Source: Methanospirillum purgamenti
GTDB lineage: Archaea; Halobacteriota; Methanomicrobia; Methanomicrobiales; Methanospirillaceae
DNA: 64,000 nt
Direction: 5' to 3' (one strand)
NCBI RefSeq assembly: GCF_018502485.1
Contig: NZ_CP075546.1
Shown: one piece after another, positions 27,844 to 35,966 of the stretch
Position numbering within the stretch: the first letter of the stretch is position 1
How the letters are laid out: every line of letters starts with the position of its first letter
Notes under the pieces: generated by a model
What the model saw: the letters and a program-made list of their open reading frames with translations, nothing else
Database searches by the model: none
Told to the model about the DNA's origin: nothing
Program-made: the position numbers and the translations under genes

Positions 27844-28704
27844 TTAAAGAAGTCTGGAACGCTGGAGAAGGAGGAGATCTTCGGTGGTGAGTTTTTCTCC
27901 TGCTTTAAACTGTGAAAATATCTGTTCAGCTTCTTTTCTGACTTCTTTCTGTTCTTTGGTGGTTTTGACCTTTTTATTCTTCTTGCGAAGTCCACCTATA
28001 ACTTTGTCATAATCGCGGAGTTCTTTCTGGCATGAGATGAAGAGTTTGTGTTCATTGTCTGCTGCTTCTTGAGCTTCGACGAACTTCTTGTGTGCTTCAT
28101 CTGCTTTCTCTCTGGAAGAGTCTGCTTTTCGGTAACACTCTACCATGAGGTCATGGTGCTTTTGAGCGTCTTCTGCAAGCTGAGTAACATGGTCGTGGAT
28201 CTCAGATGCCTGTCTCCGGAGTTCTTTTGCGAGTGTTATCTTTTCCCTGATTTCTTTGTTCTGCTCAATTTCAGCTTCCTGCTCACGAAGCTGTTCTTTC
28301 AGGGCCTTAATCTTTTCAATAAGTTCGCGTTCTTTCTCAGTAGTAAAGACTTCGGTCTGTTGTCTGAATTCAAGGTGTTCAATCTGTTTGTGAAGTTCCT
28401 TGATACTCCGGCTTTTTATTCCGCCATGTTCTTTTTTGAAGGCATCAATATCTCCAAAAAGAACATTAGCCTGTTCATTAAGCTCGTTTCTCTTATCCTT
28501 AAGTTCCTGAACTTCCTTGTTGAACTGATCCCGGAGTTCTTTATGCTTTTGTGCTTCTTCAACACATTCACGGGTCTGATTATTCAGAGTATTTCTTTCT
28601 CTGGCAAATTGACTTGCCTGAGCATTAAACTCATTCCGTTTATTCTTATGATCCTCAGATCCCGAGATAGTAACTTTTCTTTTATCAATCAGTTCATTCA
28701 ACAT
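27844..28704 (-). CDS. Long coiled-coil protein, conserved methanogen type
   Basis: A 286-residue, highly charged protein that is almost entirely coiled coil (residues ~10-235), rich in Glu, Lys, Gln and Arg with heptad patterns such as RDQFNKEVQELKDKRNELNE. The C-terminal ~50 residues are basic and end in a short helix (KLTTEDLLLLQRSRLL). This general type is common in methanogens and is sometimes misnamed phosphoserine phosphatase; no enzymatic motif exists. It lies between ftsZ and the DUF373 gene, all on the minus strand, with a 411-bp upstream region that looks like a structured RNA. A cytoskeletal, nucleoid or ribosome-linked role is possible but not shown. Confidence 0.75.
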   Translation of the reverse strand: MLNELIDKRKVTISGSEDHKNKRNEFNAQASQFARERNTLNNQTRECVEEAQKHKELRDQFNKEVQELKDKRNELNEQANVLFGDIDAFKKEHGGIKSRSIKELHKQIEHLEFRQQTEVFTTEKERELIEKIKALKEQLREQEAEIEQNKEIREKITLAKELRRQASEIHDHVTQLAEDAQKHHDLMVECYRKADSSREKADEAHKKFVEAQEAADNEHKLFISCQKELRDYDKVIGGLRKKNKKVKTTKEQKEVRKEAEQIFSQFKAGEKLTTEDLLLLQRSRLL

Positions 28705-28719
28705 CGTTAACCAATCCTC

Positions 28720-29035
28720 GCATTAAAAGGCACGTCTGGTATCCCCTACCGGTGCGAGAGATGGGACATACGTAAGAGCAATACGTAGTATGTACAAAAG
28801 GACGTGTGAAAACGGGAAGAATCAGAGATAGATAACACTTCAGGATCCCCTGCAGGGATGCCTGCCACCCTTGATGAGTGGGATAACATTCATCTGTTCG
28901 ACTACAGTTCTTGTTCGCTACACGATCCACGTATGTTCGACTCCCAATACCAAAAGGCTCCGAAACAAGAGACCCATCGTTCATAAAATCGCGAAGGGAT
29001 CCTGTGTGACCTTCTACTATTAAGAAGACAACAAC
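28720..29035 (-). ncRNA. Candidate structured RNA or long leader before the coiled-coil gene
   Basis: The 411 bp between ftsZ and the coiled-coil gene is GC-richer than normal gaps and full of complementary segments. Examples (plus-strand letters): CACGTC at 28731 with GACGTG at 28801; an inner hairpin ACATACGTA / TACGTAGTATGT at 28766-28793; CAGGATCCCC-TGCA-GGGATGCCTG at 28841-28864; CCAC...GTGG at 28865-28881; CTGT-TCGACT-ACAG at 28893-28906; and GGGATCCTG at 28996-29004 complementary to CAGGATCCC at 28841-28849. A TATA-like AATTATTAAAA near 29045 would start a minus-strand transcript near 29020. It is not RNase P (found at 5547), lacks the SRP GGAAG core, and has no tRNA fold. Family unknown. 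Confidence 0.45.
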
Positions 29036-29115
29036 ATTTTTAATAATTTCGTAGGTGAAAAAAGAGAAACGTATTGTATTTAGGTCTATGGCAGTTGTTT
29101 GTTTGCAAATGTGGT

Positions 29116-30285
29116 TTACATCCACATAATGTCAGGTCCGCTTGCATAATCCATGGCTGCAGCAACGGAGCGGGGTTTGATTCGCGCGAGGTCCGGAGAT
29201 TTGGGGTAACGAACCTGTTCTTCAATTCTGTCAAGTTTTTCCCGGTATGGTTGTTTAGGTTTGGCGATGGTGTCACCATTTTTCACACCGGTCATTATGG
29301 CAAGAACACGGACCTTTCCTTCCATATCAGAACGAATACGGGCTCCCCAGATAACATCAGCGTGAGGATCTAACTCATATGTCAGAGAGGAAGCGATCTC
29401 TTCAGATTCTATGAGTGTCAGGTCACTCCCACCGGTAATGTGGATCAATGCCCCTGTCGCACCACGATAGTCTATGTCAAGCATTGGATTTGACAGACAT
29501 TCCCGGACAACACTTTCAGCTTTGTTCTGCTGTTTGGACTCACCAACAAGCATTGTAGCGACTCCTCCCTTACTCATGATTGCCCGGACATCAGCGTAAT
29601 CGATGTTGATAAGTGATGGCTCTGTTATGGTTTCAGTAATTCCCTTTACCGTTTCTCCAATTAATTGGTCCATAACTGAGAAAGACTGGGCAAGTGGAAG
29701 GTTTGGAACAAAACTTTTCAGACGGTTGTTATCAAGAAGAATGACGGAATCACATGCTTTTGACATGGCTTCAAGCCCATCTTCTGCTCTGATGAGTCTT
29801 GCTTTCTCAACATCAAATGGGTATGAAACCATACCTACAACAATGGCCCCTTGTTCTTTTGCAATCTGCGCGACAGCAGGTGCAGAACCAGTACCAGTAC
29901 CCCCACCCATACCTGCTGTAATAAAGCAGAGATCAACAGACTCAAGCAGGCTTTCAAGCGTTGGACGAGCCATTTCAGCAGCCTTGCGCCCGATTTCTGG
30001 ATATCCTCCTGCTCCAAGCCCTTTTGTCAGGCTTTTTCCAATAAGGATTCTCTTATCGGCCTGAATCATATCCAGGTGCTGTTTATCTGTGTTGATGGCA
30101 ATCGTTTCAGCGCCGGAGACACCCATATGATGAAGACGGTTAATGGTGTTATTTCCAGCCCCACCGCATCCTATGATGACGATACGCGGCTGACCATCCA
30201 TATCATCATCATAATTTTGCGATATATTCTTGAGTTCTTTTTCTCTTTCCGCATTGATGACTGCGGCATTGATGATACTCTGCAT
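29116..30285 (-). CDS. ftsZ: Cell division protein FtsZ
   Basis: The tubulin-like GTPase that forms the division ring. In the 389-residue product, the glycine-rich GTP-binding loop IIGCGGAGNNTINRL lies at about residues 37-51, GYPEIGRKAAE near 90, the tubulin signature GMGGGTGTGSAP near 125, and the catalytic T7 loop INIDYADVRAIMSKGG near 225. The short C-terminus ends with a basic stretch and DIMWM. I chose the ATG at 30285: GAGGGGG lies 8 bases upstream, and starting farther upstream would run through the small cdrS-like gene. It is 19 bp downstream of that gene, so the two are co-transcribed. Confidence 0.96.
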   Translation of the reverse strand: MQSIINAAVINAEREKELKNISQNYDDDMDGQPRIVIIGCGGAGNNTINRLHHMGVSGAETIAINTDKQHLDMIQADKRILIGKSLTKGLGAGGYPEIGRKAAEMARPTLESLLESVDLCFITAGMGGGTGTGSAPAVAQIAKEQGAIVVGMVSYPFDVEKARLIRAEDGLEAMSKACDSVILLDNNRLKSFVPNLPLAQSFSVMDQLIGETVKGITETITEPSLINIDYADVRAIMSKGGVATMLVGESKQQNKAESVVRECLSNPMLDIDYRGATGALIHITGGSDLTLIESEEIASSLTYELDPHADVIWGARIRSDMEGKVRVLAIMTGVKNGDTIAKPKQPYREKLDRIEEQVRYPKSPDLARIKPRSVAAAMDYASGPDIMWM

Positions 30286-30304
30286 ACTTTTATCCCCCTC
30301 ACGT

Positions 30305-30475
30305 CTAAAATGACAGTTGATCACTGTCAGCGAGCACTCTGGTTGCCCGCTTTTCGATGAGCATACGTACAGCATCCCTGATAGCCTCGGAGACGGTGGG
30401 AAATTCACCCGCCTCAACCATCTTCTCCAGCATCGATATTTGCTGTTCAGGCAACCGGATGGTGATTCGCTTCAT
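30305..30475 (-). CDS. cdrS: Small ribbon-helix-helix regulator, CdrS-like
   Basis: A 56-residue protein too short for many gene finders. It begins MKRITIRLPEQQISMLEK, the typical beta-strand of a ribbon-helix-helix (CopG/Arc) DNA-binding protein, followed by GEFPTVSEAIRDAVRML, the two-helix part with the conserved G-x-(Y/F)-x-(T/S)-x-S-E-x-I pattern. It is 19 bp upstream of ftsZ on the same strand. In haloarchaea a short RHH protein, CdrS, is encoded with ftsZ2 and controls cell-division genes; position, length and fold match, so I use that symbol by analogy. Direct and inverted repeats upstream (30491-30551) may be its own operator. Confidence 0.85.
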   Translation of the reverse strand: MKRITIRLPEQQISMLEKMVEAGEFPTVSEAIRDAVRMLIEKRATRVLADSDQLSF

Positions 30476-30490
30476 ACCTTGGCCTCATGA

Positions 30491-30600
30491 TCTGACATCT
30501 GTCGGTCATATGTCTGTCACTCGTCTGACATAGAGGTGACAAAAGTCAGACACAACGAGATACACAGAATACAATCCTTAAATTAATAAAGGTTTCGATT
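30491..30600 (-). promoter_or_regulatory. Promoter and inverted-repeat operator of cdrS-ftsZ
   Basis: On the minus strand, a BRE/TATA-like CGAAACCTTTATTAATTT (about 30597-30580) is followed by a cluster of TGTC/GACA half-sites. GTCTGAC at 30523-30529 and GTCAGAC at 30545-30551 form a perfect 7-bp inverted repeat; further copies TCTGACA (30491), TGTCGGTCA (30500) and TGTCTGTCA (30511) follow. Repeated short half-sites next to a start site are typical of RHH-regulator operators, so autoregulation by the encoded protein is likely (inference). Confidence 0.5.
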
Positions 30601-30665
30601 TTATTGCAGGTAAAAATAGATAGCTGTAAACAATCAGGTGTTCATGAATACGAAAGAGTTCTCAC

Positions 30666-31673
30666 ATGAAATTCAAATCTGAACCTCGTGCCATTCATGG
30701 GGGCAGAGGTACATATATTGCAGGTTCTGATTCCGGGATACTTGATTTTAGTGCAAGTATCAATCCCTACCCTCCGGATATAGATCTTTCAGTTCCCTCT
30801 GATGCGTTGATACGATATCCGGATGATGAATATTTAATATTAAAGGAGACGATTGCCCGACATCATGGATGTCATCCGGAACAAATTACGGTTGGAAATG
30901 GATCTGTGGAAGTAATCAGAACTCTGTGTCATACGGTTTTGACCTCCGATTCTACTTATTATGTTCCTCCCCACACATTTGCAGAGTACGAATTGTCTGC
31001 AAGACTTACAGGAGCATCAAAAGAATATGAAAAAGAAAAAGCTACCCTCTCATTTATTTGTAATCCGGATAATCCATCCGGCATTCTCATACCGAAAGAT
31101 ACTCTGAAGGACCAGATACTCGCGTTAGAAGGAAGAGAACATCTTTGTTGTGTAGATGAGGCATTTATAGATCTGTCTGATCCCTCACAATCGCTCACAG
31201 ACTTTCAAAATTCGGGATTGTTTGTTCTCCGATCCCTTACAAAAAGTTTTGCTATACCTGGCGTCAGATTTGGATATGGAATAGGCGATCCTGAGTTGAT
31301 ATCATCGATGGAAGTGATGCGCCCACCATGGACTGTGAATGCGTTTGCAGAAAAAGTTGTTTTATCGGCATTTTCAAGATACAGTGATCTGGAAACATCT
31401 CGTAAAAAAATATTCAATGAAAAAAAACATCTCATTGAAGCAATCAGGCGAATGGGTTTTTCCTTAACTCAAGCAAGTGCCAATTACCTTCTGATTGATA
31501 CAGGCTACAATGCCGAAGAAGTTACAAAACAATTTTATAAATCAGGGATACTCGTGCGTGATTGCACCTCTTTTGATCTACCAACCTGCATACGTGTGGC
31601 AGTTCGAACCGCAGAAGAGAATACCCAATTCATTGAGGCGATGGAAAAGGTTGTATCATGTATGCGCTCATAA
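30666..31673 (+). CDS. cobD: L-threonine-O-3-phosphate decarboxylase-like PLP enzyme (CobD)
   Basis: A 335-residue class I/II aminotransferase-fold enzyme. CobD makes (R)-1-amino-2-propanol phosphate for the nucleotide loop of cobamides; the fold is shared with histidinol-phosphate aminotransferase. Marks: N-terminal IHGGRG and LDFSASINPYPP (the CobD-like SxNxxP), VGNGSVEVI, the NPDNPSG loop, the CVDEAFID Asp, and the PLP lysine in SLTKSFAIPGVRFGYG near residue 195. The start at 30666 is the only ATG near. It overlaps cobY by 16 bp, and this coupling to a cobamide gene supports CobD over HisC. Confidence 0.83.
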   Translation: MKFKSEPRAIHGGRGTYIAGSDSGILDFSASINPYPPDIDLSVPSDALIRYPDDEYLILKETIARHHGCHPEQITVGNGSVEVIRTLCHTVLTSDSTYYVPPHTFAEYELSARLTGASKEYEKEKATLSFICNPDNPSGILIPKDTLKDQILALEGREHLCCVDEAFIDLSDPSQSLTDFQNSGLFVLRSLTKSFAIPGVRFGYGIGDPELISSMEVMRPPWTVNAFAEKVVLSAFSRYSDLETSRKKIFNEKKHLIEAIRRMGFSLTQASANYLLIDTGYNAEEVTKQFYKSGILVRDCTSFDLPTCIRVAVRTAEENTQFIEAMEKVVSCMRS

Positions 31674-32257
31674 TGGCCGGTGGTAAAGCTACTCGTCTTG
31701 CAATGGGAGAGAAAGCACTGACTCGGGTTCATGATGAGCCACTCATCTCTTTTGTTGTCACTGCAGTTACAAAGGCCGGTTTAGATCCTGTTGTTGTGGT
31801 CAGCCCTCTCACGCCATATACTACTAACTATTGCAGAACTCATGCAATTGACTGGATATGTACTGATGGAGCAGGATATATTGAAGATCTCAGACAGGCA
31901 GTTGAAGAACTTTCTATAACCGGACCCGTACTAACTATTTGTGCAGACTTACCAGGAATATCTGCTGAACATATCCAAACAGTACTTGAGCAATATTTTG
32001 AATCCGGACTATCGGCGTGCTCGGTATGGACAAATAATCAAATAGATGGTCATGTGCTAAATAACTACAGAAATGAATTATTAGAAAAAATTCCTGGAAC
32101 ACCAGTCGGGCTCAATATTATCCGTGGAGATATGATAGATAAAGAACAAGAAGAACTTCAAATCGTCCTTGATGATCCTTTTTTAACTGTAAACATTAAC
32201 ACTCGTGAAGATATTGAATTAGCTGAAAAGTTGTTATGTTTTTCAAAGAAGTCATGA
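31658..32257 (+). CDS. cobY: Adenosylcobinamide-phosphate guanylyltransferase CobY
   Basis: CobY transfers GMP to adenosylcobinamide phosphate in archaeal cobamide synthesis, replacing bacterial CobU. The 199-residue nucleotidyltransferase starts MYALIMAGGKATRLAMGEKAL, the glycine-rich GTP loop with Lys, then VVVVSPLTP, LTICADLPG (metal-binding Asp) and GTPVGLNIIRGD. The MobA-like fold with this length and an immediately preceding cobD supports CobY. The ATG lies inside the last codons of cobD, so translation is probably coupled. Cobamides are needed here for the corrinoid methyltransferases of methanogenesis. Confidence 0.87.
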   Translation: MYALIMAGGKATRLAMGEKALTRVHDEPLISFVVTAVTKAGLDPVVVVSPLTPYTTNYCRTHAIDWICTDGAGYIEDLRQAVEELSITGPVLTICADLPGISAEHIQTVLEQYFESGLSACSVWTNNQIDGHVLNNYRNELLEKIPGTPVGLNIIRGDMIDKEQEELQIVLDDPFLTVNINTREDIELAEKLLCFSKKS

Positions 32258-32302
32258 ATTGCAACCAACTCTCATATAGCCCTGAAGTCTAACGTTTCTG
32301 GT

Positions 32303-33535
32303 ATGAGTGATTCCCGGGAGATAGAGCTCGACGGGCATATAATTGACTCAGGGATCATGGAACATGTCCTTGACTCCATCCTGGATATGGGTGGAGATTT
32401 TGAAATTCTGGAATTTACAGTAGGAAAAAGAAAAACTGATACCAGTTATGCCCGTGTATTAATTACCGGAACGAATAGTGAAAATCTTGATGCAATCATA
32501 AGCACGTTACATCGTCATGGTGCCAGACTTGTTGATTCTGATGATGTTACCCTGGTACCTGCAGAGGGTAATTGTATTGTTCCGAAGGGATTTTATTCAA
32601 CAACCAACTATCCAACACAAATCAGGATTAACCATGAGTGGATACCTGTCAAAAATATTGAAATGGACTGCTTGATAGTGGTATCTCGTGACAAAATGAA
32701 AGCAGTCGCAACCCCAATGTCAAAACTCAGGAAAGGCGATCTTGTCATCATTGGTGAACATGGTGTAAAGATTCAGCCACCTGAAAGATCCCGTTCTCAT
32801 GAAGAGTTTGAATTTATGGGTGGGGTGATTTCTTCCGAGAGGCCCACTGAAACAACTATCCGGAAAATTGCAAGAGAAATTATTGATACTCATAAAAAAG
32901 GACTAAAAGTAGCTTTGGTAGGTGGCCCTGCAATAATTCATACCGGGGCAGATGATGCGTGTGCTACCATGTTTCGGGAAGGATGTATAGATATTCTATT
33001 TGCCGGAAATGCACTCGCTACCCATGATATTGAATACAATCTGTATGGGACCTCTCTTGGGATGAATATCAAGTCTGGAGAACTGGTATCAGCAGGACAT
33101 AAAAACCATCTGTATGCGATTAGTGAGATAATGAGGGCGGGTTCGATAAAGAAGGCAGTGGATACTGGTGTTTTAAAGTCAGGTATTATGTATGAATGTG
33201 TAAAACAGAATATTCCCTATGTTCTGGCCGGATCAATCCGTGATGATGGTCCACTTCCTGATGTCATAACTGATTCAATGCAGGCTCAGGATGAGATGAG
33301 AAAATATATTCCTGATATTGGGATGGTTTTGATGATAGCAACAATGCTTCATTCAATTGCTGTTGGAAACTGTCTGCCATCATATGTTATGACCGTTTGT
33401 GTGGACATAAATCCATCAACTCTTACAAAACTAATGGATCGTGGAACATCGCAAGCCATCGGTGTTGTAAGTGATGCAGGAGCCTTCTTCCCGATGCTGC
33501 TTGACCAGGTTCACATTCTACAGAACAAAAAGTAA
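32303..33535 (+). CDS. Archaeal ornithine cyclodeaminase (LOR/SDH-domain, TIGR00300 family)
   Basis: A 410-residue protein of the conserved archaeal LOR/SDH family. It starts with REIELDGHIIDSGIMEHVLDSILDMGGDFEI, the typical N-terminal domain, followed by NCIVPKGFYSTTNYPTQIRI, and a C-terminal part with VALVGGPAIIHTGADDA and IDILFAGNALATHDIEYNLYGTSLG. Family members in methanogens convert ornithine to proline with release of ammonia. The C-terminal VALVGGP region would bind NAD. It is 45 bp after cobY but unrelated in pathway. Assignment is by family resemblance. Confidence 0.82.
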   Translation: MSDSREIELDGHIIDSGIMEHVLDSILDMGGDFEILEFTVGKRKTDTSYARVLITGTNSENLDAIISTLHRHGARLVDSDDVTLVPAEGNCIVPKGFYSTTNYPTQIRINHEWIPVKNIEMDCLIVVSRDKMKAVATPMSKLRKGDLVIIGEHGVKIQPPERSRSHEEFEFMGGVISSERPTETTIRKIAREIIDTHKKGLKVALVGGPAIIHTGADDACATMFREGCIDILFAGNALATHDIEYNLYGTSLGMNIKSGELVSAGHKNHLYAISEIMRAGSIKKAVDTGVLKSGIMYECVKQNIPYVLAGSIRDDGPLPDVITDSMQAQDEMRKYIPDIGMVLMIATMLHSIAVGNCLPSYVMTVCVDINPSTLTKLMDRGTSQAIGVVSDAGAFFPMLLDQVHILQNKK

Positions 33536-33536
33536 A

Positions 33537-34568
33537 TTATCGTGTGATTGGCATGGCCCATGGTTTTTCATGTTCCATGACATATTCCCATTCTTTTTTA
33601 CATTTACAATCCATTTCAAGGACCGATTTCATCAGATCCTGATCCGCATTCAGATTGTAGTCCCGTATAGCATCCAGAATGAATCCATCACATGAACCAC
33701 AATTATGAGGCCCACGTGTTTGTCCTCCTCCTATTGGATCACAGGTAACATGGGCAGTTGTTTGTGCCAGGACAGAGGCGACACTCCAAAGATAGGGAGG
33801 ACGATATGCCTGCTGTTTCCATAATTTCTCTAAGTGAGTGTTTCTTTGAACCGTACAGGGATTCATTGAGATTAAATCAGTTACCGGAATGATATCCTGA
33901 ATCGACTGTACCATGTCGTTATATGCTTCTAATTCAGTCAGATATGGTGGTTTATGAAGGAGATATGTTTTTACTTTGCCACCAGCATGATGGATAATGG
34001 TGGTGGTATTCAAGTAATCAGAATATTGAAGCCCCTTATCTATACACTTTTCTCGTATGGTATCATTTGTCGTCTCTAATCCAATTGCGATATAAAGTTC
34101 CCCATCTCCAGTCTCACTTTTTATAGTATTGACAGCCGTTTTTATTTTTTCAGCGTTAATATAATCACATCTGGATTCGACGACGAGGATCTTTCCCTGA
34201 GCGAGGTGTAGTATCTTTTCCTGAATGATTTCCGGAACCTCGAGTGGATCAAAAAAACTTCCTGAAGTATATACCTTAATTACCTGAGGTTGAACCTTTA
34301 AAATCTCAGTCTCAAGTCTGCTTACTTGAGCATGCATCAGGCGGATGAGTTCAGCAGAATCAATCCCCGTGAAACGTTCATGTCGATACTGACATATTTT
34401 ACATCTGTTCCATGAACATCCACCGGAGCGAATAATCGTAGTAACGCTGGTAAATATATCGTCATTTATCCGGTCTTGTCCAGACCAGATTGCCAATGGT
34501 TCCTCAGGATTTTTTATAGGTTTCATGTATTTTTTTCTCTGATTTTTTAATGTTTTTGGTATTCTCAT
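33537..34568 (-). CDS. Archaeosine-synthesis radical SAM enzyme RaSEA
   Basis: RaSEA, with ArcS, converts lysine-modified preQ0 at tRNA position 15 into archaeosine. The 343-residue protein has an N-terminal AIWSGQDRIN, the cluster motif CSWNRCKIC (CX4CX2C, near residue 52-60) that would bind the SAM [4Fe-4S], TSGSFFDPLEVP, VVESRCDYI, IAIGLETTNDTIREKCIDKGL, and a C-terminal Cys-containing region (HNCGSCDGF, CKCKKEW). These are the marks of the TIGR01210-type family. The start at 34568 is used; an ATG at 34526 would shorten it by 14 residues. No arcS or tgtA is nearby. Its stop is 1 bp from the convergent cyclodeaminase gene. Confidence 0.82.
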   Translation of the reverse strand: MRIPKTLKNQRKKYMKPIKNPEEPLAIWSGQDRINDDIFTSVTTIIRSGGCSWNRCKICQYRHERFTGIDSAELIRLMHAQVSRLETEILKVQPQVIKVYTSGSFFDPLEVPEIIQEKILHLAQGKILVVESRCDYINAEKIKTAVNTIKSETGDGELYIAIGLETTNDTIREKCIDKGLQYSDYLNTTTIIHHAGGKVKTYLLHKPPYLTELEAYNDMVQSIQDIIPVTDLISMNPCTVQRNTHLEKLWKQQAYRPPYLWSVASVLAQTTAHVTCDPIGGGQTRGPHNCGSCDGFILDAIRDYNLNADQDLMKSVLEMDCKCKKEWEYVMEHEKPWAMPITR

Positions 34569-34751
34569 ACCTGTACGCTTACAATTAAATAGAGTAATTT
34601 ACTGGCATTGATGAAAATCGGATCTGATTTTCTCGTATGTTTATGTATGAATACAGGTTATACGATCTAGATCGTTATTCATTATCTGACCAACAATATA
34701 TTAGGTTCCAGAGATCCACAATATTGACCAACCGCCAAGAGGATGTTACTC

Positions 34752-35960
34752 ATGAATATTCGTTATGTTCAATCAGGAATTGTACTGGTTCTCTTACTGT
34801 TCGTATGTGGTCCGGTCAGCGCCTATTATCTTTCAATCGATGCGCCAGCTCAGGTTAAGGTTGGAGAGCCTATTACTGTGTCCGGGTCCACAAATACGCC
34901 ACCTCCGGATAAGATTGATATTGTTTTATCTCACGCATTAAATGTCCCAATTGAGGTAGGTCGTCAGTCGATTCAAATAACAGAAAAAGGTGACACCACT
35001 TTTAATGTGACCTTTACTACTGAAGGTCTTGAAAAAGGAAATTATAAAGTTGAAGGTCTTTCTCAATCACAAAGGGATTTTTCAGCTGGATCACGTTCAA
35101 TCAGGGTTGTAAAACTCATTGATAGATCTGATATAATAACTATGACATCTCCCACATGGCAGGAGTTTGAGAAGGTACTCCTTATAGAAGCAAAAATTTC
35201 AGGTTATAAAGAAAACGCAATACAGATGGAGGTGACAAAAGGAAAAGATGTTATTTTTGGCCCTGAATCTATTCCTGTGTCTGGAGGGAAAGTTTCATAT
35301 GAACTTCCAATTGCAGAACCCGGGACATATGACGTTTCATTTACTGATTATGATGGTTTCATTGGTAAATACTCCATAGTATCAGAAGAAAAGGATCTCT
35401 ATCATTTGACTGGAAAACCTGATGTCACTCAGCATGTTGAACCGGTAACCAGTGCCAAATTATCGGAACCTGAAACGACAAAAGTTGTAGTCACAACTAC
35501 ACCTGTTTCCATTCAGGAAAAAATTACTGGTCAATCAGCAACAGCGGAAGTATCACGAGACAATCCGGGGTATTTCACTGTTTCAACAAATAAAACCCCT
35601 ATTATTATTCAAACTTCAGATAATACTGACTGGGTTTTGGAATATAAAACTACCACCGAAGGAGCAGGTATTAAAGTGAATGAAGAAATGGGAAACGCCC
35701 ATGAATCGGTTACAATATCTGACTCAGTACATGAAATATACCTGAAAGTATATCCTTACAGTTTTAAAGCATCTGATAAAGTAACAATAACCGGGGATAC
35801 TGCAACATCTGTTTCATTATCGGATACTGCTGCAAAAGCATTTGGTGTTCCCCCCAGATATGGAAGCTCAGAAACGAGCGGTACTGAAACACCTCTCCCA
35901 ATAGGAATAGTGCTAGTAAGTCTTATCTTTGGTTTTATTTTCTTAGGAAAAAGGAAATAA
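34752..35960 (+). CDS. DUF3821-type secreted surface protein with C-terminal anchor
   Basis: A 402-residue exported protein. Signal peptide residues ~5-24 (SGIVLVLLLFVCGPVSA), then AYYLSIDAPAQVKVGEPITVSGSTN, the start of the methanogen DUF3821 domain (about 25-120), followed by further Ig-like beta domains (TMTSPTWQEFEKVLLI; GPESIPVSGGKVSYELP), a Thr-rich linker near 225-260, and a beta domain rich in charge. The C-terminus ends IVLVSLIFGFIFLGKRK, a membrane anchor with basic stop signal. I chose the ATG at 34752 because GAGG lies 9 bases upstream; the ATG at 34743 has the same GAGG with no spacer. Surface-layer role inferred. Confidence 0.8.
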   Translation: MNIRYVQSGIVLVLLLFVCGPVSAYYLSIDAPAQVKVGEPITVSGSTNTPPPDKIDIVLSHALNVPIEVGRQSIQITEKGDTTFNVTFTTEGLEKGNYKVEGLSQSQRDFSAGSRSIRVVKLIDRSDIITMTSPTWQEFEKVLLIEAKISGYKENAIQMEVTKGKDVIFGPESIPVSGGKVSYELPIAEPGTYDVSFTDYDGFIGKYSIVSEEKDLYHLTGKPDVTQHVEPVTSAKLSEPETTKVVVTTTPVSIQEKITGQSATAEVSRDNPGYFTVSTNKTPIIIQTSDNTDWVLEYKTTTEGAGIKVNEEMGNAHESVTISDSVHEIYLKVYPYSFKASDKVTITGDTATSVSLSDTAAKAFGVPPRYGSSETSGTETPLPIGIVLVSLIFGFIFLGKRK

Positions 35961-35966
35961 TTATTT

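Noticed and set aside
28890..28960. tRNA remnant suggested by three TTCGACT/TTCGCT T-loop-like sequences
   Set aside because: No acceptor, D or anticodon stems can be formed around any of them.
28720..29035. SRP (7S) RNA in the same gap
   Set aside because: The conserved apical GGAAG...AGCAGC core of archaeal SRP RNA is not present on either strand.
28694..29125. A 143-codon minus-strand frame spanning the gap between ftsZ and the coiled-coil gene
   Set aside because: It starts inside ftsZ, has no ribosome site, its amino-acid content is unlike other proteins here, and the DNA shows RNA-like self-complementarity instead.
30666..31673. Histidinol-phosphate aminotransferase (HisC)
   Set aside because: The fold is shared, but the 16-bp overlap with cobY and the CobD-like N-terminus make a cobamide role more likely; HisC cannot be fully excluded.
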